Origin: Oscillatoria sp. FACHB-1407
GTDB taxonomy: Bacteria > Cyanobacteriota > Cyanobacteriia > Elainellales > Elainellaceae
Direction: 5' to 3'
DNA length: 64,000 nucleotides
Assembly: GCF_014697545.1 (NCBI RefSeq)
Contig: NZ_JACJSA010000004.1
Location: forward strand, 124,001-188,000
A program made the translations under genes and the position numbers. The notes beneath the pieces are model-generated. The model made no database searches and was not told where the DNA came from. It was given only the letters and a program-made list of their open reading frames with translations. How positions within the stretch are numbered: position 1 is the first letter of the stretch; each line of letters opens with the position of its first letter. Positions 10,519-19,064 of the stretch are shown here, piece by piece.

Positions 10519-11370
10519 ATGGTTGCACCAGACACATTGACACTAGCACGGCAGGGCGATCCCTATGTGATTGCGACCCTGCTCAATCAGGTCATCGGCT
10601 CTAAGGGCATCAAAGCCCATGTGGCTAAGCGCGATCGCTGCTTACACATCTTGCTGGAGTCGGCGCATACGCTCAATCCGAAAGGTGCTGTTGCATTTTT
10701 AGAAAAAAGTATCAACACCCTGGGGGTAGAAGCAATCTCCACGCTGAAAGTGTACGGACGACAACTGGGGCAAAAAGCGATCGCCTGGAATCAAGAAATT
10801 TCGTTAACGTGGGGAGAGGGTTCCATCCCAGTTACCTCATCTGCCGAACCGTTAAATGCTGAATCGTCAGTATCAGTTTCAAGTGCATCATCAACGCTAG
10901 AATCTGATTCTGACTTAGCATCGTCTACAAACCCCTCTGTAACCTCAATACCCGTGCAGACTCCCGTTCAACCCATCAACCCAACTGCTGTGCAAACTGC
11001 TCCATCTTCAGATCTGTCTTTATCCGAAGCCGCATCCTCCGCTGATCTGGTTTCAGACACATCCCAACCCCCCGAAGATTTCAATCAATCTTCAGAAACG
11101 CCGGATTGGTTACGTCGTCCAGAGGCGATCGTGCTGATTATTTTTGTCAGCGTGCTGATGTTGTGGCAGATGTATCTGGACTTAATTGATGATATCGATA
11201 TCGAGAAACCCGTCACTGGAAGCGAACTGGCGCGTCGCCTGGGAGTCAATAGCAGCACGATTAGCCGTCGCAAAGAACGGGCTGATTTTCCAGCGTGGAG
11301 CCAGGATCTTGACCCCGATGGCATTGCCTGGGTTTATCAAGATGGCATGTTTGTCGCAAAAAGTGAATGA
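10519..11370 (+). CDS. Membrane protein with cyanobacterial N-terminal domain and C-terminal helix-turn-helix
   Basis: 283 residues. Residues about 1-100 (LARQGDPYVIATLLNQ, CLHILLES, VYGRQLG) look like a small domain found at the N-terminus of many uncharacterised cyanobacterial membrane proteins; this is recollection, not a search. Residues about 105-195 are a Ser/Pro/Thr-rich low-complexity linker. A single hydrophobic segment follows (about 202-222, VLIIFVSVLMLWQMYL). The last 55 residues contain a helix-turn-helix-like stretch, GSELARRLGVNSSTISRRK, followed by a short wing-like end. A DNA-binding-like domain behind a membrane anchor would need the C-terminus in the cytoplasm. Function unknown. 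Confidence 0.85.
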   Translation: MVAPDTLTLARQGDPYVIATLLNQVIGSKGIKAHVAKRDRCLHILLESAHTLNPKGAVAFLEKSINTLGVEAISTLKVYGRQLGQKAIAWNQEISLTWGEGSIPVTSSAEPLNAESSVSVSSASSTLESDSDLASSTNPSVTSIPVQTPVQPINPTAVQTAPSSDLSLSEAASSADLVSDTSQPPEDFNQSSETPDWLRRPEAIVLIIFVSVLMLWQMYLDLIDDIDIEKPVTGSELARRLGVNSSTISRRKERADFPAWSQDLDPDGIAWVYQDGMFVAKSE

Positions 11371-11443
11371 TTTCATGTAAACATTCCCGTCACTGCTTTG
11401 AAACAGTGTTAAACTGTGGTCTAGGCGCAGGCTCGGTTGTAGT

Positions 11444-11521
11444 GTTTGTTTCTGGCATTGACAGGCTTTCTTCCGGTTCTCGGTTGTTTTGTTTGTTTTT
11501 GGTTTTGACAGGCGTTCCCCC
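11444..11521 (+). promoter_or_regulatory. Duplicated TTGACAGGC element in the leader of the RRM gene
   Basis: A roughly 31-base sequence occurs twice (11444-11474 and 11491-11521), each copy with TTGACAGGC after a T/G-rich run. The T-rich leader of about 190 bases precedes the RRM gene. The TTGACA words could be -35 elements of tandem promoters, or the repeats could be part of a cold-responsive leader, as known for cyanobacterial rbp genes. This is inference. Confidence 0.4.
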
Positions 11522-11563
11522 AGCTTTTAGTCGCTACTTTCAATATCACTCCGGAGAAGTTTC

Positions 11564-11890
11564 ATGTCAGTTTACGTAGGAAATTTATCCTATGAAGTTA
11601 CGCAAGACGATTTAACGACTGTTTTCGCTGAATATGGCTCTGTACGCCGTGTTCATCTACCTCTTGATCGTGATACTGGTCGTCCTAGAGGCTTTGGTTT
11701 CGTTGAAATGTCGAGCGATACCGAAGAGGATGCTGCGATCGAGGCACTAGATGGAGCCGAGTGGATGGGTCGTAGTCTCAAGGTCAACAAAGCAAAAGCA
11801 CGCGAAGAAAGACCTCGTAGTGGTGGCGGCGATCGCAACGGCAATAGCTGGGGCAACCGCAACCGAGGTTACTCCTCTCAACGTTACTAA
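11564..11890 (+). CDS. RRM-type RNA-binding protein (Rbp family)
   Basis: 108 residues. One complete RNA recognition motif at residues 1-80: RNP2 is VYVGNL near the N-terminus and RNP1 is RGFGFVEM at about 43-50. The C-terminus is a Gly/Arg/Asn-rich tail, as in cyanobacterial cold-inducible Rbp proteins, which bind RNA and influence mRNA stability or localisation. GGAGAAG lies upstream of the ATG. A strong intrinsic terminator follows 17 bases after the stop, so the gene is a single-gene unit. Confidence 0.95.
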   Translation: MSVYVGNLSYEVTQDDLTTVFAEYGSVRRVHLPLDRDTGRPRGFGFVEMSSDTEEDAAIEALDGAEWMGRSLKVNKAKAREERPRSGGGDRNGNSWGNRNRGYSSQRY

Positions 11891-11907
11891 TTAGTCTTTA
11901 ATGGTTG

Positions 11908-11939
11908 AAGGGTGAGCGATGGCTCACCCTTTATTTTTA
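11908..11939 (+). terminator. Intrinsic terminator after the RRM gene
   Basis: Perfect 10-bp stem AAGGGTGAGC / GCTCACCCTT with GATG loop, followed by TTTATTTTTAT. Confidence 0.92.
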
Positions 11940-11988
11940 TGGAGTCTCCTGCCTGTAGGAGATAGGATCAGAGTGAGGGTACTGCCTT

Positions 11989-12846
11989 CTACCCTTGAAC
12001 TGTTTGCCTAAAGCGATTTGGGCTAATGCTAAATGCCTGTGAAAAATATCGAGTTAAATGGCTCTGACTGTTAAAGCCACAATCGAGAGCAATGTGGCTG
12101 ATCGGCAGGGTTGTTTGAGTCAGCAACTCTTTTGCTCGAAGTAGGCGACGCTCCATGACAAAAGCATGAGGGGAGTGTCCAACGGCTACTTTAAACGATC
12201 GCGCAAAGTGAAATTGAGTCATGCCAATGACATCCGCTAATGTAGCGAGCGAGAGATCTTCACACAAATTAACATCAATAAAATCGACGATTTGTTGGAT
12301 CTGATGGGAAGTCAGTTGATGTGTTTTAGGTGCGGTCGAGCGAGACGATAACGCGAAAATGGTGTGAACTGCAAATTGCCCTGCTAGAGTTTCTGCATAG
12401 AGTCGTCCATGACCCTCTGTAGGATTAGATGCAATCAATGTTTGAGCAGCACGGGCGATCGCCGTGACATGTGGATCACGCAGATTTGACTGTCGATGCA
12501 GTGTAATTGATTGATGGGGCGCAACATCTTGAAGATACAGCGCAAAGAACTCTGGAGATACCGCAAACACGAGATAGTCTCCACCTTGCTTCGATTCAGA
12601 AAAGGTTTCACATCCCGCAGGAGTAAAGGCAAAGGTGTTGGGGTGAGCGTGATACTCTTGCACGCGATCGCTATCAAACGAGTCATGCCCAGTTTGACCC
12701 TCCAGCGCAAACCCCAAAATATGCCAGTCGGGACGATAACGCACTGAATAAGGCTGTTTGGGACATAACTCGATCAAGACGCGATCGCTAATAAGGCGTC
12801 TTCCATAAATGGGGGGTAGGCTCTGGTGTTCCATAGATGAGGGCAT
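11989..12846 (-). CDS. AraC-family transcriptional regulator
   Basis: 285 residues. The N-terminal 180 residues form a cupin-like sensing domain (residues GHDSFDSD, HAHPNTFAFTPAG). The C-terminal 100 residues hold two helix-turn-helices: LSLATLADVIGMTQFHFARSFK and PISHIALDCGFNSQSHLTRYFSQAF, ending in PNRFRQ, as in AraC/XylS regulators. It is divergent from the cupin/tautomerase pair at 12997-13607 with 150 bases between, so it probably controls those genes (inference). The effector is not known. Confidence 0.94.
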   Translation of the reverse strand: MPSSMEHQSLPPIYGRRLISDRVLIELCPKQPYSVRYRPDWHILGFALEGQTGHDSFDSDRVQEYHAHPNTFAFTPAGCETFSESKQGGDYLVFAVSPEFFALYLQDVAPHQSITLHRQSNLRDPHVTAIARAAQTLIASNPTEGHGRLYAETLAGQFAVHTIFALSSRSTAPKTHQLTSHQIQQIVDFIDVNLCEDLSLATLADVIGMTQFHFARSFKVAVGHSPHAFVMERRLLRAKELLTQTTLPISHIALDCGFNSQSHLTRYFSQAFSISPNRFRQTVQG

Positions 12847-12996
12847 CGTAGCAAGATTTTGAAAACCTGCTGAATTTTGAAAGACGAGCTTAATGGCTAG
12901 ATCCTATCCTCAACTTAACCTCATCTCGCCAGGTGTTTTGTAAGGCGTTTCGCAAAATGCCCCTACCCTAGCAATCTTGTTAATGGAGAACAACAA

Positions 12997-13311
12997 ATGA
13001 CACATTTTCCAGAACAACTGCGATCGCTCCCCAAATTCGATGGTCCTTTTGATGCCTTTAAGTTAGAAGCTAAAAATTGTGATGTTCTATTTGCATCCTA
13101 TCCATCCGGAACGGTGATTCCATCCCACACCCATGACACCGATAACGTTGGCGTGATTACTCAAGGGGAGTTAATTCTCATTGTGGATGGTCAGGAAACC
13201 CGCTACAAACCGGGCGATTGGTATCATGTGCCTGCACAAAAGCCACATGCGGCTCGATTTGATGAGACTACCTCTGAAATCGAATTCTGGTTCTCTGCTA
13301 GAGCGGTTTAG
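12997..13311 (+). CDS. Small cupin-domain protein
   Basis: 104 residues, a single double-stranded beta-helix. Metal-binding motif 1 is SHTHDTDNVGVITQGE and motif 2 is PGDWYHVPAQKPHAARF. GGAG lies upstream of ATG 12997. Small stand-alone cupins often bind a metal and a small substrate. It lies next to a tautomerase-like gene and opposite an AraC regulator, which suggests a small catabolic or detoxification module. Confidence 0.92.
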   Translation: MTHFPEQLRSLPKFDGPFDAFKLEAKNCDVLFASYPSGTVIPSHTHDTDNVGVITQGELILIVDGQETRYKPGDWYHVPAQKPHAARFDETTSEIEFWFSARAV

Positions 13312-13403
13312 TCTTGTCAGTATCGCGATCGCAACATGATGCTATAGATTTGGAAACAGATGCTATAGATTTGAGATCAGTGGCGATCGCTGAAGGAAAC
13401 TCT

Positions 13404-13607
13404 ATGCCCTACGTCAACATTCAGATCACTAAAGGTGCAACACGAGAACAAAAAGCTCAACTCGTAAAGGAAGTGACGGATTCACTGGTACGAATTCTCG
13501 GTAAGAAACCCGAACATACGCATATTGTGATCCAGGAAATTGCAGAGGAGGATTGGGGGTTTTCGGGTCTGCTGACGGACGATTGGAAGAAACAACAAAT
13601 TTCTTAA
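13404..13607 (+). CDS. 4-oxalocrotonate tautomerase family protein
   Basis: 67 residues. The start must be ATG 13404, not an upstream in-frame codon, because this family uses the proline exposed after Met removal as catalytic base and here the protein begins MPYVNIQI. An AAGGA site lies about 6 bases upstream. Length and the helix TREQKAQLVKEVTDSLVRIL fit the family. It enolises keto acids or related compounds, but the substrate is not predictable. About 90 bases after the cupin gene and probably co-transcribed. Confidence 0.9.
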   Translation: MPYVNIQITKGATREQKAQLVKEVTDSLVRILGKKPEHTHIVIQEIAEEDWGFSGLLTDDWKKQQIS

Positions 13608-13622
13608 ATGCTGAGGGGAAAA

Positions 13623-13673
13623 GCGTTTGACAGTGTGATGATGATTTAGTTGCAGAAGCACACTATCAAACGC
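13623..13673. terminator. Hairpin between convergent genes
   Basis: Fifteen-base arms GCGTTTGACAGTGTG and CACACTATCAAACGC pair with one mismatch across a 21-base loop. It sits between the tautomerase (plus) and desaturase (minus) stop codons. There is no strong T run, so termination is only likely. Confidence 0.5.
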
Positions 13674-13698
13674 ACTGTCCCGATCGAAGGAATCAATG

Positions 13699-14718
13699 TT
13701 ATGAATTGATGACTAAAAATGAGACGCCGACGGCTCCGTAAAAGGTTTCTGGTGTGGGATTGCGTTGTTGATCGACGGCAACACCTTGACCTGAAAAAAT
13801 GCGTGTAATGCGAAAGCGATGATAATTCCACAACAACTGCGTGAGTGGAATGTAATGAACTTCGTGACCCGAAAAGAGAGTGCGATCGAGTTCTGGCAGC
13901 GCATACCAGGGACACTTCATCAGTTCATGATGTGCGTTGTGATAGCCAAAGTTGAGTAACAACACATTGAGCCAGGGATGCTTTAAGGACAACACCGTTG
14001 AGAAAGTATTCTCTTGCTCGTGAGCGCGATCGCGATCGGGTAAGGGTTGGTCAATCGGAATCACTTCATAGGTGTGCTGGAAGGCATCCATCCAGCGCAA
14101 CACCGTAATCATGCCGATGTATGCCACGAAATATAGCAATAACGCTTTGAGTGAGACGAATCCTAACAGCGTAAATAAAGCACCTCGAATGAGCAGAATA
14201 GCAACGATGCGCGATCGCTCCTCCCGACGATCGGCTCGCCAAAATGGAGCCGTCAGCGATCGCCACTGCAACCACAGCGAAATCACTGGAAAGTAGAGCC
14301 ACTCTAACGTTAAGATGCTGTTTCGCACCCAGGAGGGCATCTGCTGAAGTGCTTTGGGCAGATCAAATCCGGCAAAGTCTACCCGATTCACATGATGACC
14401 GATGTGTCGTTTTGCCAGATCGTCAAACCGTCCATAACATCCGCCATTCAGCCACAACATCACATCGCCCCAGAACGCATTCCAGCGTCGCCCCACAAAG
14501 ATGGAACTGTGCATGAACTCGTGACTCAAATAGGCGGAGTAAATCAGGCTGTGAGTTAAGACCACGACCCCCAATGCATTGAGCCACCCATTAGGTAGCA
14601 GCAATAGAGCAATACCACCCACATAACTAGCGAGGGTATAGAAAATGGCGATCGCATTTAACACCGGTTTTTGGCGATGCAAAAAGGAGGTGAGATTGAC
14701 CTCAACGGCAGTAACCAT
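13699..14718 (-). CDS. Fatty acid desaturase family membrane protein
   Basis: 339 residues. Four or more hydrophobic segments and three histidine boxes: HEFMH (about 67-71), HIGHH (about 106-110) and HNAHH (about 256-260), the di-iron ligands of the membrane desaturase/hydroxylase superfamily. The substrate (acyl lipid, carotenoid or other) cannot be decided from sequence. The start region has no good ribosome site. Confidence 0.9.
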   Translation of the reverse strand: MVTAVEVNLTSFLHRQKPVLNAIAIFYTLASYVGGIALLLLPNGWLNALGVVVLTHSLIYSAYLSHEFMHSSIFVGRRWNAFWGDVMLWLNGGCYGRFDDLAKRHIGHHVNRVDFAGFDLPKALQQMPSWVRNSILTLEWLYFPVISLWLQWRSLTAPFWRADRREERSRIVAILLIRGALFTLLGFVSLKALLLYFVAYIGMITVLRWMDAFQHTYEVIPIDQPLPDRDRAHEQENTFSTVLSLKHPWLNVLLLNFGYHNAHHELMKCPWYALPELDRTLFSGHEVHYIPLTQLLWNYHRFRITRIFSGQGVAVDQQRNPTPETFYGAVGVSFLVINS

Positions 14719-14841
14719 AGTTTTCTAACACTTCAACACAAGACTGGATGGGACATCCCATTCACCGAGTGTAAGACACCCACCCCTGAAAGGACAGAAC
14801 GCGATCGCACAAAGTTACCATTCCCTAACACGAGTATTAGT

Positions 14842-15858
14842 TTATTCGTTGCAGATCAGCACATACTGTCCGCCAACGGTAGAAGTTTCCAGCAACCGAT
14901 GAGCTTTAGCCGCTTCTGCAAGAGGTAAGCGATCGCAAATAATCGGCTTAATTTTCCCTGTATGAAGTAAGTCAAACAGGGTTATCAGATCCTCCCGAAA
15001 CCAATCTGGATGCTGCTGTTTTAACTGAGTGATGCTGTAGAACCTGACGTGGCGATCGCTACGCAACCATTGCAATAGCGTTAACACAACAAAGTTGAAT
15101 CCCAGTTTTAACAATCGCCCCTGTTTAGAGTTCATCGCCGAACGGAACCCATAATTGATCAACCGTCCTCCATTGCAAAGGATTTTGTAAGAGCGGATCA
15201 GATGTAACCCGCCGATCGCATCCAGCACCACATCCATACCATTCTGGGTGAGTGCCTGAATACGAGTCACAAAATCCTCTCGTTGATAATCGATGGGGAC
15301 TGCTCCCAGTTGAGCCACCAATGATTGCTGTGTCGTTGGCGCAGTGCCATACATCTCTAAAGCTGCCAGCTTGCCAAGCTGCAATAGAGCGGTGCCTACA
15401 CCGCCCGTTGCCCCATGAACCAGGAGGCGATCGCCCGATTTGACCTGAGCCAGTCGATGCAGCAATTGATAAGCGGTGACATACTGCAAAATCAGACAAA
15501 CGGCTTCTTGTGGGTCTACGGTTTCCGGCACTGGAACCAACTCAGTTGCAGGCAAACAAAGATATTCACTGTAGCTCCCAACCACAGTCAGGGCTGCAAC
15601 CCGTTGTCCAGCATGAAGGTCGGTTATACCTGTACCCAGTTTGTCTACGACCCCGACCAACTCATAACCGGGGGAGAACGGTGGCTTGGGAATACCCGGA
15701 TACAATCCCTCCCGGACTAACACATCGGTGTATGCCACACTCGTTGCCAAAATTTTGACTCTCACTTCACCCGACTCAGGTTCTGGAAGTTCATCTTCTA
15801 CAAACTGCAAGACTTCAGAACCCCCATGTCGAGCGAGAACAATGTGTTTGTATTTCAT
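14842..15858 (-). CDS. MDR-family NAD(P)H-dependent reductase (quinone-oxidoreductase-like)
   Basis: 338 residues from ATG 15858, chosen because GGGGAGG lies about 8 bases upstream; a longer in-frame start at 15897 lacks this. The GroES-like N-terminal domain has GYELVGVVDKLG. The Rossmann fold has VHGATGGVGTALLQLGK. The cysteine ligands of zinc alcohol dehydrogenases are absent, which fits the zinc-independent quinone-reductase/enoyl-reductase branch. The physiological substrate is unknown. Confidence 0.92.
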   Translation of the reverse strand: MKYKHIVLARHGGSEVLQFVEDELPEPESGEVRVKILATSVAYTDVLVREGLYPGIPKPPFSPGYELVGVVDKLGTGITDLHAGQRVAALTVVGSYSEYLCLPATELVPVPETVDPQEAVCLILQYVTAYQLLHRLAQVKSGDRLLVHGATGGVGTALLQLGKLAALEMYGTAPTTQQSLVAQLGAVPIDYQREDFVTRIQALTQNGMDVVLDAIGGLHLIRSYKILCNGGRLINYGFRSAMNSKQGRLLKLGFNFVVLTLLQWLRSDRHVRFYSITQLKQQHPDWFREDLITLFDLLHTGKIKPIICDRLPLAEAAKAHRLLETSTVGGQYVLICNE

Positions 15859-15952
15859 TACAAATGCCTCCCCAATGAACGTCACGGTTGATTGCAAACG
15901 TCACGGTTGATCACAAAGCAATGAGCATTATCAATTCATAATCCCAATCAAT

Positions 15953-16171
15953 TCATAACCCCAAAGCAGCCAGCATGAATATCCCAACCATTAACGCGGT
16001 TAACAGTGCAGTGCTAATGTCCAAAGTCGGTTGAGCCTCTTCCTCCGGTACAGGTGTTTTTTCATGAAACTTGCACTCCGGATTCAGACAAATCCATTCA
16101 CCGTTGTCTCCGAGGATGAAATCATGCTTTCCACATTTTGGGCACTCTGCAACTATGTCATCTCTAGGCAT
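15953..16171 (-). CDS. Small zinc-ribbon membrane protein
   Basis: 72 residues. CPKCGKHDF and WICLNPEC give a four-cysteine zinc ribbon at residues 10-34. An acidic linker follows, then one C-terminal transmembrane helix (ALLTALMVGIFMLAALG). GGAG lies in front of the ATG. Function unknown. Confidence 0.82.
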   Translation of the reverse strand: MPRDDIVAECPKCGKHDFILGDNGEWICLNPECKFHEKTPVPEEEAQPTLDISTALLTALMVGIFMLAALGL

Positions 16172-16284
16172 GATCGTCGTCTCCTAGAACTGGATTGATG
16201 CAAACTTACGGCGTCCTATGAGTTCTCACACTCTCACAATAAAGCAACACTTTGAGGAACTTGTGAGGAGAGAAAAATTTAGAA

Positions 16285-16382
16285 TACCAATTTGAATTGG
16301 CTTCGCTGCACAGGATTCCGTAAGGGCGTTTCGCGAAACGCCCCTACCCAGTGATCTGCCACAATCAAACATTCAATCGGTA
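16285..16382. repeat. 98-bp MITE-like element, copy 1
   Basis: By eye it differs from 28189-28286 at only two of 98 positions. Ends are TACCAATTT and a terminal TCGGTA, near-inverted (TACCAATTT / TACCGATTT). The centre is a perfect 20-bp palindrome GGGCGTTTCGCGAAACGCCC. No coding capacity. Confidence 0.85.
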
Positions 16383-16585
16383 GAAGAAAGAAAGCGAACA
16401 AGCCTTCGCTCTATCTCATCCGCGACTAAAGTGTGCTCTAGTGGTATGAAGTCTGTCAAAGCAGACCGAAAACGAGTTTCAGCCCACTTCAGTGAACTTT
16501 GTGGATTAGCCCGCCATTGATGCGCGAGCGGGTGGAACGGGTGACAGACACACTTCAATTGACACACCCTGGTGTTTAATCTTTG

Positions 16586-16718
16586 GGATGAATGAGTTGC
16601 AAACAGGATGCTCGCACTGGTTTAAACGATTCGCCTGAAGAGAGTGTGAGCGTCTCGCTCACGCCTATGTCAGGACAATCATCCTTCTATTCAGCAACGC
16701 CCAAAATTCCTATATTGG
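16586..16718. repeat. 133-bp dispersed repeat, copy 1
   Basis: Clearly similar (roughly 80% by eye) to 28051-28182. It has a conserved hairpin GTGAGCG TCT CGCTCAC and the word GATGCTCGCACTGGTTTAAA. In both places it lies close to a copy of the 98-bp element, but in the opposite order. Confidence 0.8.
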
Positions 16719-16778
16719 AGCAGCAATACCTCCGACGCTTCACCCACTCCCTATTCCCTACTCCCCACCCCCTTCTAC

Positions 16779-17219
16779 TCAAAGGGCTCCCAAGCGAAAG
16801 CTGTAATCGTTGTCTCGACCAGCACTTGTAATGCGAACGTAGTAGACACCGGGTTGAATATCGTTGGCGAAAAAACTAGCCGTTCTACCAGGAAGGATGC
16901 GTCTAGAGAGGGGAAAGCCCTGTTGCCTCACGACCTGCCCATAGCGATTGACGATCGCCCCAATCATGGGAGTACTCGATGAGTTTGCCCACCAGACAGC
17001 CACAGTGCTGTTGTCGGTGAGTTGAAACCGGAAGAAATCGGGGTCGTTTCTGCCGACGGAGTCATCATATTCAAAGCTGCCCCGAAACCGCCCCAGGTTA
17101 AAGGCAGTTCTCAAGCGGTTGCCAGGGTCGATCGGGTCGCGAAAGGGAGAGTCTGAAGGCAACTGAGTCAGTTGGAAAACACTCGTCCGTCGGGCTGAGA
17201 TGGGTTTTGGAGCAAACAT
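16779..17219 (-). CDS. PPC-like (pre-peptidase C-terminal) domain protein
   Basis: 146 residues from ATG 17219 (AGG 5 bases upstream; GTG 17225 is an alternative). The single domain shows the PPC signature: NDPDFFRFQLTDNSTV early and PGVYYVRITSAGRDNDYSFRL at the end. PPC domains are beta-sandwiches usually attached to secreted proteases; here the domain stands alone with no signal peptide seen. Terminator 17265-17293 separates it from the upstream phosphate permease gene. Confidence 0.8.
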   Translation of the reverse strand: MFAPKPISARRTSVFQLTQLPSDSPFRDPIDPGNRLRTAFNLGRFRGSFEYDDSVGRNDPDFFRFQLTDNSTVAVWWANSSSTPMIGAIVNRYGQVVRQQGFPLSRRILPGRTASFFANDIQPGVYYVRITSAGRDNDYSFRLGAL

Positions 17220-17264
17220 TTGCACCTGTTGTAGTCCGGTTTTATTCCAGGGTAAACCATTGCG

Positions 17265-17293
17265 AAAAAAAACCTCTGGCGCGAAGCCAGAGG
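17265..17293 (-). terminator. Intrinsic terminator of the phosphate permease gene
   Basis: On the minus strand: CCTCTGGC, TTCGC loop, GCCAGAGG, then eight T. It lies 64 bases beyond the pit stop codon. Confidence 0.92.
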
Positions 17294-17356
17294 TTCAATC
17301 AGGGTGCATCTACCATTCCCTTATTCCCTTAATGGCAGAAGCTATCAGGATAATTT

Positions 17357-18649
17357 TCAAAGAAATTGGATTGGATTGACCACTCGCAGGATTGCAAAAA
17401 GCACGACCGATAACCCAACAGCGGCTGGAATCGTGACAAACCAGGCAAGGGCAATCTGTCGCAGGGTTCCCAGTTGAATGGCGTCACCGGATGGAGCCTG
17501 AGCCCGTTGCATAAAGCCAATGCCCACAACCGCCCCGACTAAGGCGTGAGAGGTTGAAACCGGAAGCCCCAAATAAGAGGCGGTCAGTGTTGTGGTGGCA
17601 GTCGCGAGTTCAGCACAAAACCCACTGCTGGGTTGCAGGCGAGTAATGTTTTCCCCAATTGTGGTGATCACATTTTTTCCCCAAATGGCAAGACCGAAGA
17701 CGATTCCGCCACCGCCCACCACCAAAATCCATAAGGGAATTGTGAGGTTACCCAGAGGTACATTCCCCGTCGCTTGCAGATGGGCGATCGCCCCCAGTGG
17801 TGCAATGGCATTACCGACATCATTTGAGCCATGAGCAAAGGCAACAAAACAGGCACTTAAGAGCTGAAATCGAGCCATGATCCGCTCTGAGGGAACCAGG
17901 GTTTTACCTGGCTGAGGGGAAGGGGGTATTGGTTGAATCTGACGCTTTGCCACACGCCACATTGCAAGGGTCAGCCCAACACTGGCGATCGCCCCCACGA
18001 ACAATGCCCAATCATGACCCGGCAGGTTGAACGGTAATTGGGAGAGGGGTAGGGCTTGAGCCAACGGTGGCAAAACGATGAAGCCAAACACAGTGACTAA
18101 TCCCGTACTCAACCAGGGAATCCATTCATACAACTGTTGCAGCGGATTGGGCTGTTGCACAATCCAACGACTCACCAGACTATACAACCCGGCAGCGATC
18201 GCCCCACTCACGACAGGAGTCAGCACCCAGGTGATAGAGATAACCCCAATCGACTGCCACTGCACCGCGTTGAAGCCAGCCGCGATCCACCCAAAACCAG
18301 CGATCGCCCCCACAATGGCGTGAGACGATGACACGGGCAATCCAAATGTTGTTGCAATTTGTAACCAAATTCCACAGGTTAGCAGAGCTGCCACCATACC
18401 TAATGCAAAGTCAGTGGGTACGGAAGCAAACAACGTAGGATCAACAACAGTCTCAGCGAGAGTGGTTGATACTCGTTGTCCCAAGAGCATGGCTCCTGCG
18501 AATTCTAAAACCCCAGCGATGATCAATGCCTGTCGTAGTGTGACTGCGCCCGATCCAACGGAGGTACCCATCGAGTTGGCAACGTCATTGGCTCCGAGGT
18601 TTAAGGCAACATAAAAAGCAAGAAGAGCCGTAAAAAAGAGAAAGATCAT
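17357..18649 (-). CDS. Inorganic phosphate transporter, PiT family
   Basis: 430 residues with about ten transmembrane helices. Both signature repeats of the PiT/Pho-4 family are present: GANDVANSMGTSVGSGAV near residue 19 and AHGSNDVGNAIAPLGAI near 273, with the related ATTFGLPVSSSHAIVGA and ASYLGLPVSTSHALVGA. These proteins carry metal-phosphate into the cell with protons or sodium. A single-gene unit with its own terminator. Confidence 0.95.
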   Translation of the reverse strand: MIFLFFTALLAFYVALNLGANDVANSMGTSVGSGAVTLRQALIIAGVLEFAGAMLLGQRVSTTLAETVVDPTLFASVPTDFALGMVAALLTCGIWLQIATTFGLPVSSSHAIVGAIAGFGWIAAGFNAVQWQSIGVISITWVLTPVVSGAIAAGLYSLVSRWIVQQPNPLQQLYEWIPWLSTGLVTVFGFIVLPPLAQALPLSQLPFNLPGHDWALFVGAIASVGLTLAMWRVAKRQIQPIPPSPQPGKTLVPSERIMARFQLLSACFVAFAHGSNDVGNAIAPLGAIAHLQATGNVPLGNLTIPLWILVVGGGGIVFGLAIWGKNVITTIGENITRLQPSSGFCAELATATTTLTASYLGLPVSTSHALVGAVVGIGFMQRAQAPSGDAIQLGTLRQIALAWFVTIPAAVGLSVVLFAILRVVNPIQFL

Positions 18650-18731
18650 CCTACGTTGGAGTTATACTCATTTGGTTCTACCAGATGTAGAGTAGTGTTG
18701 AGCAACTCACCTAAGGAACAGAGGCGATCGC

Positions 18732-19064
18732 ATGACGCATCTTCTGACTAAATTGCTGGATACTTTGACCTGGGAACCCCTCGAAACGCCAGAGTCTACT
18801 GACCCGACATCAGAGATATACATTACTCATCGTGGCATCTTAAAAGTAGATGATTTTGAAATTTATTGTTATCGCTGTTCGGATGGTGAAGTTGCGTTCG
18901 ACTGTGAAGACATGGAACGCTTTTTGCGTGGATGTCATCTCTGTGATCATCCCAGCCAGTGCCCCGCCTGCAATCCCACTGACAATGAGAGAAGTGCTGG
19001 CATTCGGGAGGGTATTCGCTGCAACGAAGACTTTGGCACAGAGCGAGAGCTAGCGTCTTTATGA
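18732..19064 (+). CDS. Hypothetical cysteine-rich protein
   Basis: 110 residues, not recognised. It contains seven cysteines, including CYRC (about 46-49) and a CHLCDHPSQCPAC cluster (about 68-80) that could bind a metal. Its last 6 bases overlap the 3' end of the convergent exoprotein gene. AGAGG lies upstream of the ATG. Probably real, because the downstream gene is not read through the same segment. Confidence 0.6.
   Translation: MTHLLTKLLDTLTWEPLETPESTDPTSEIYITHRGILKVDDFEIYCYRCSDGEVAFDCEDMERFLRGCHLCDHPSQCPACNPTDNERSAGIREGIRCNEDFGTERELASL

Larger units (their letters stand above)
16172..16778. other. Repeat-rich intergenic region
   Basis: About 600 bases without a credible gene. It holds the 98-bp MITE-like element (16285-16382), the 133-bp repeat (16586-16718) and a short ACTCCCT/ATTCCCT heptamer run near 16745-16768. 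Confidence 0.7.
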
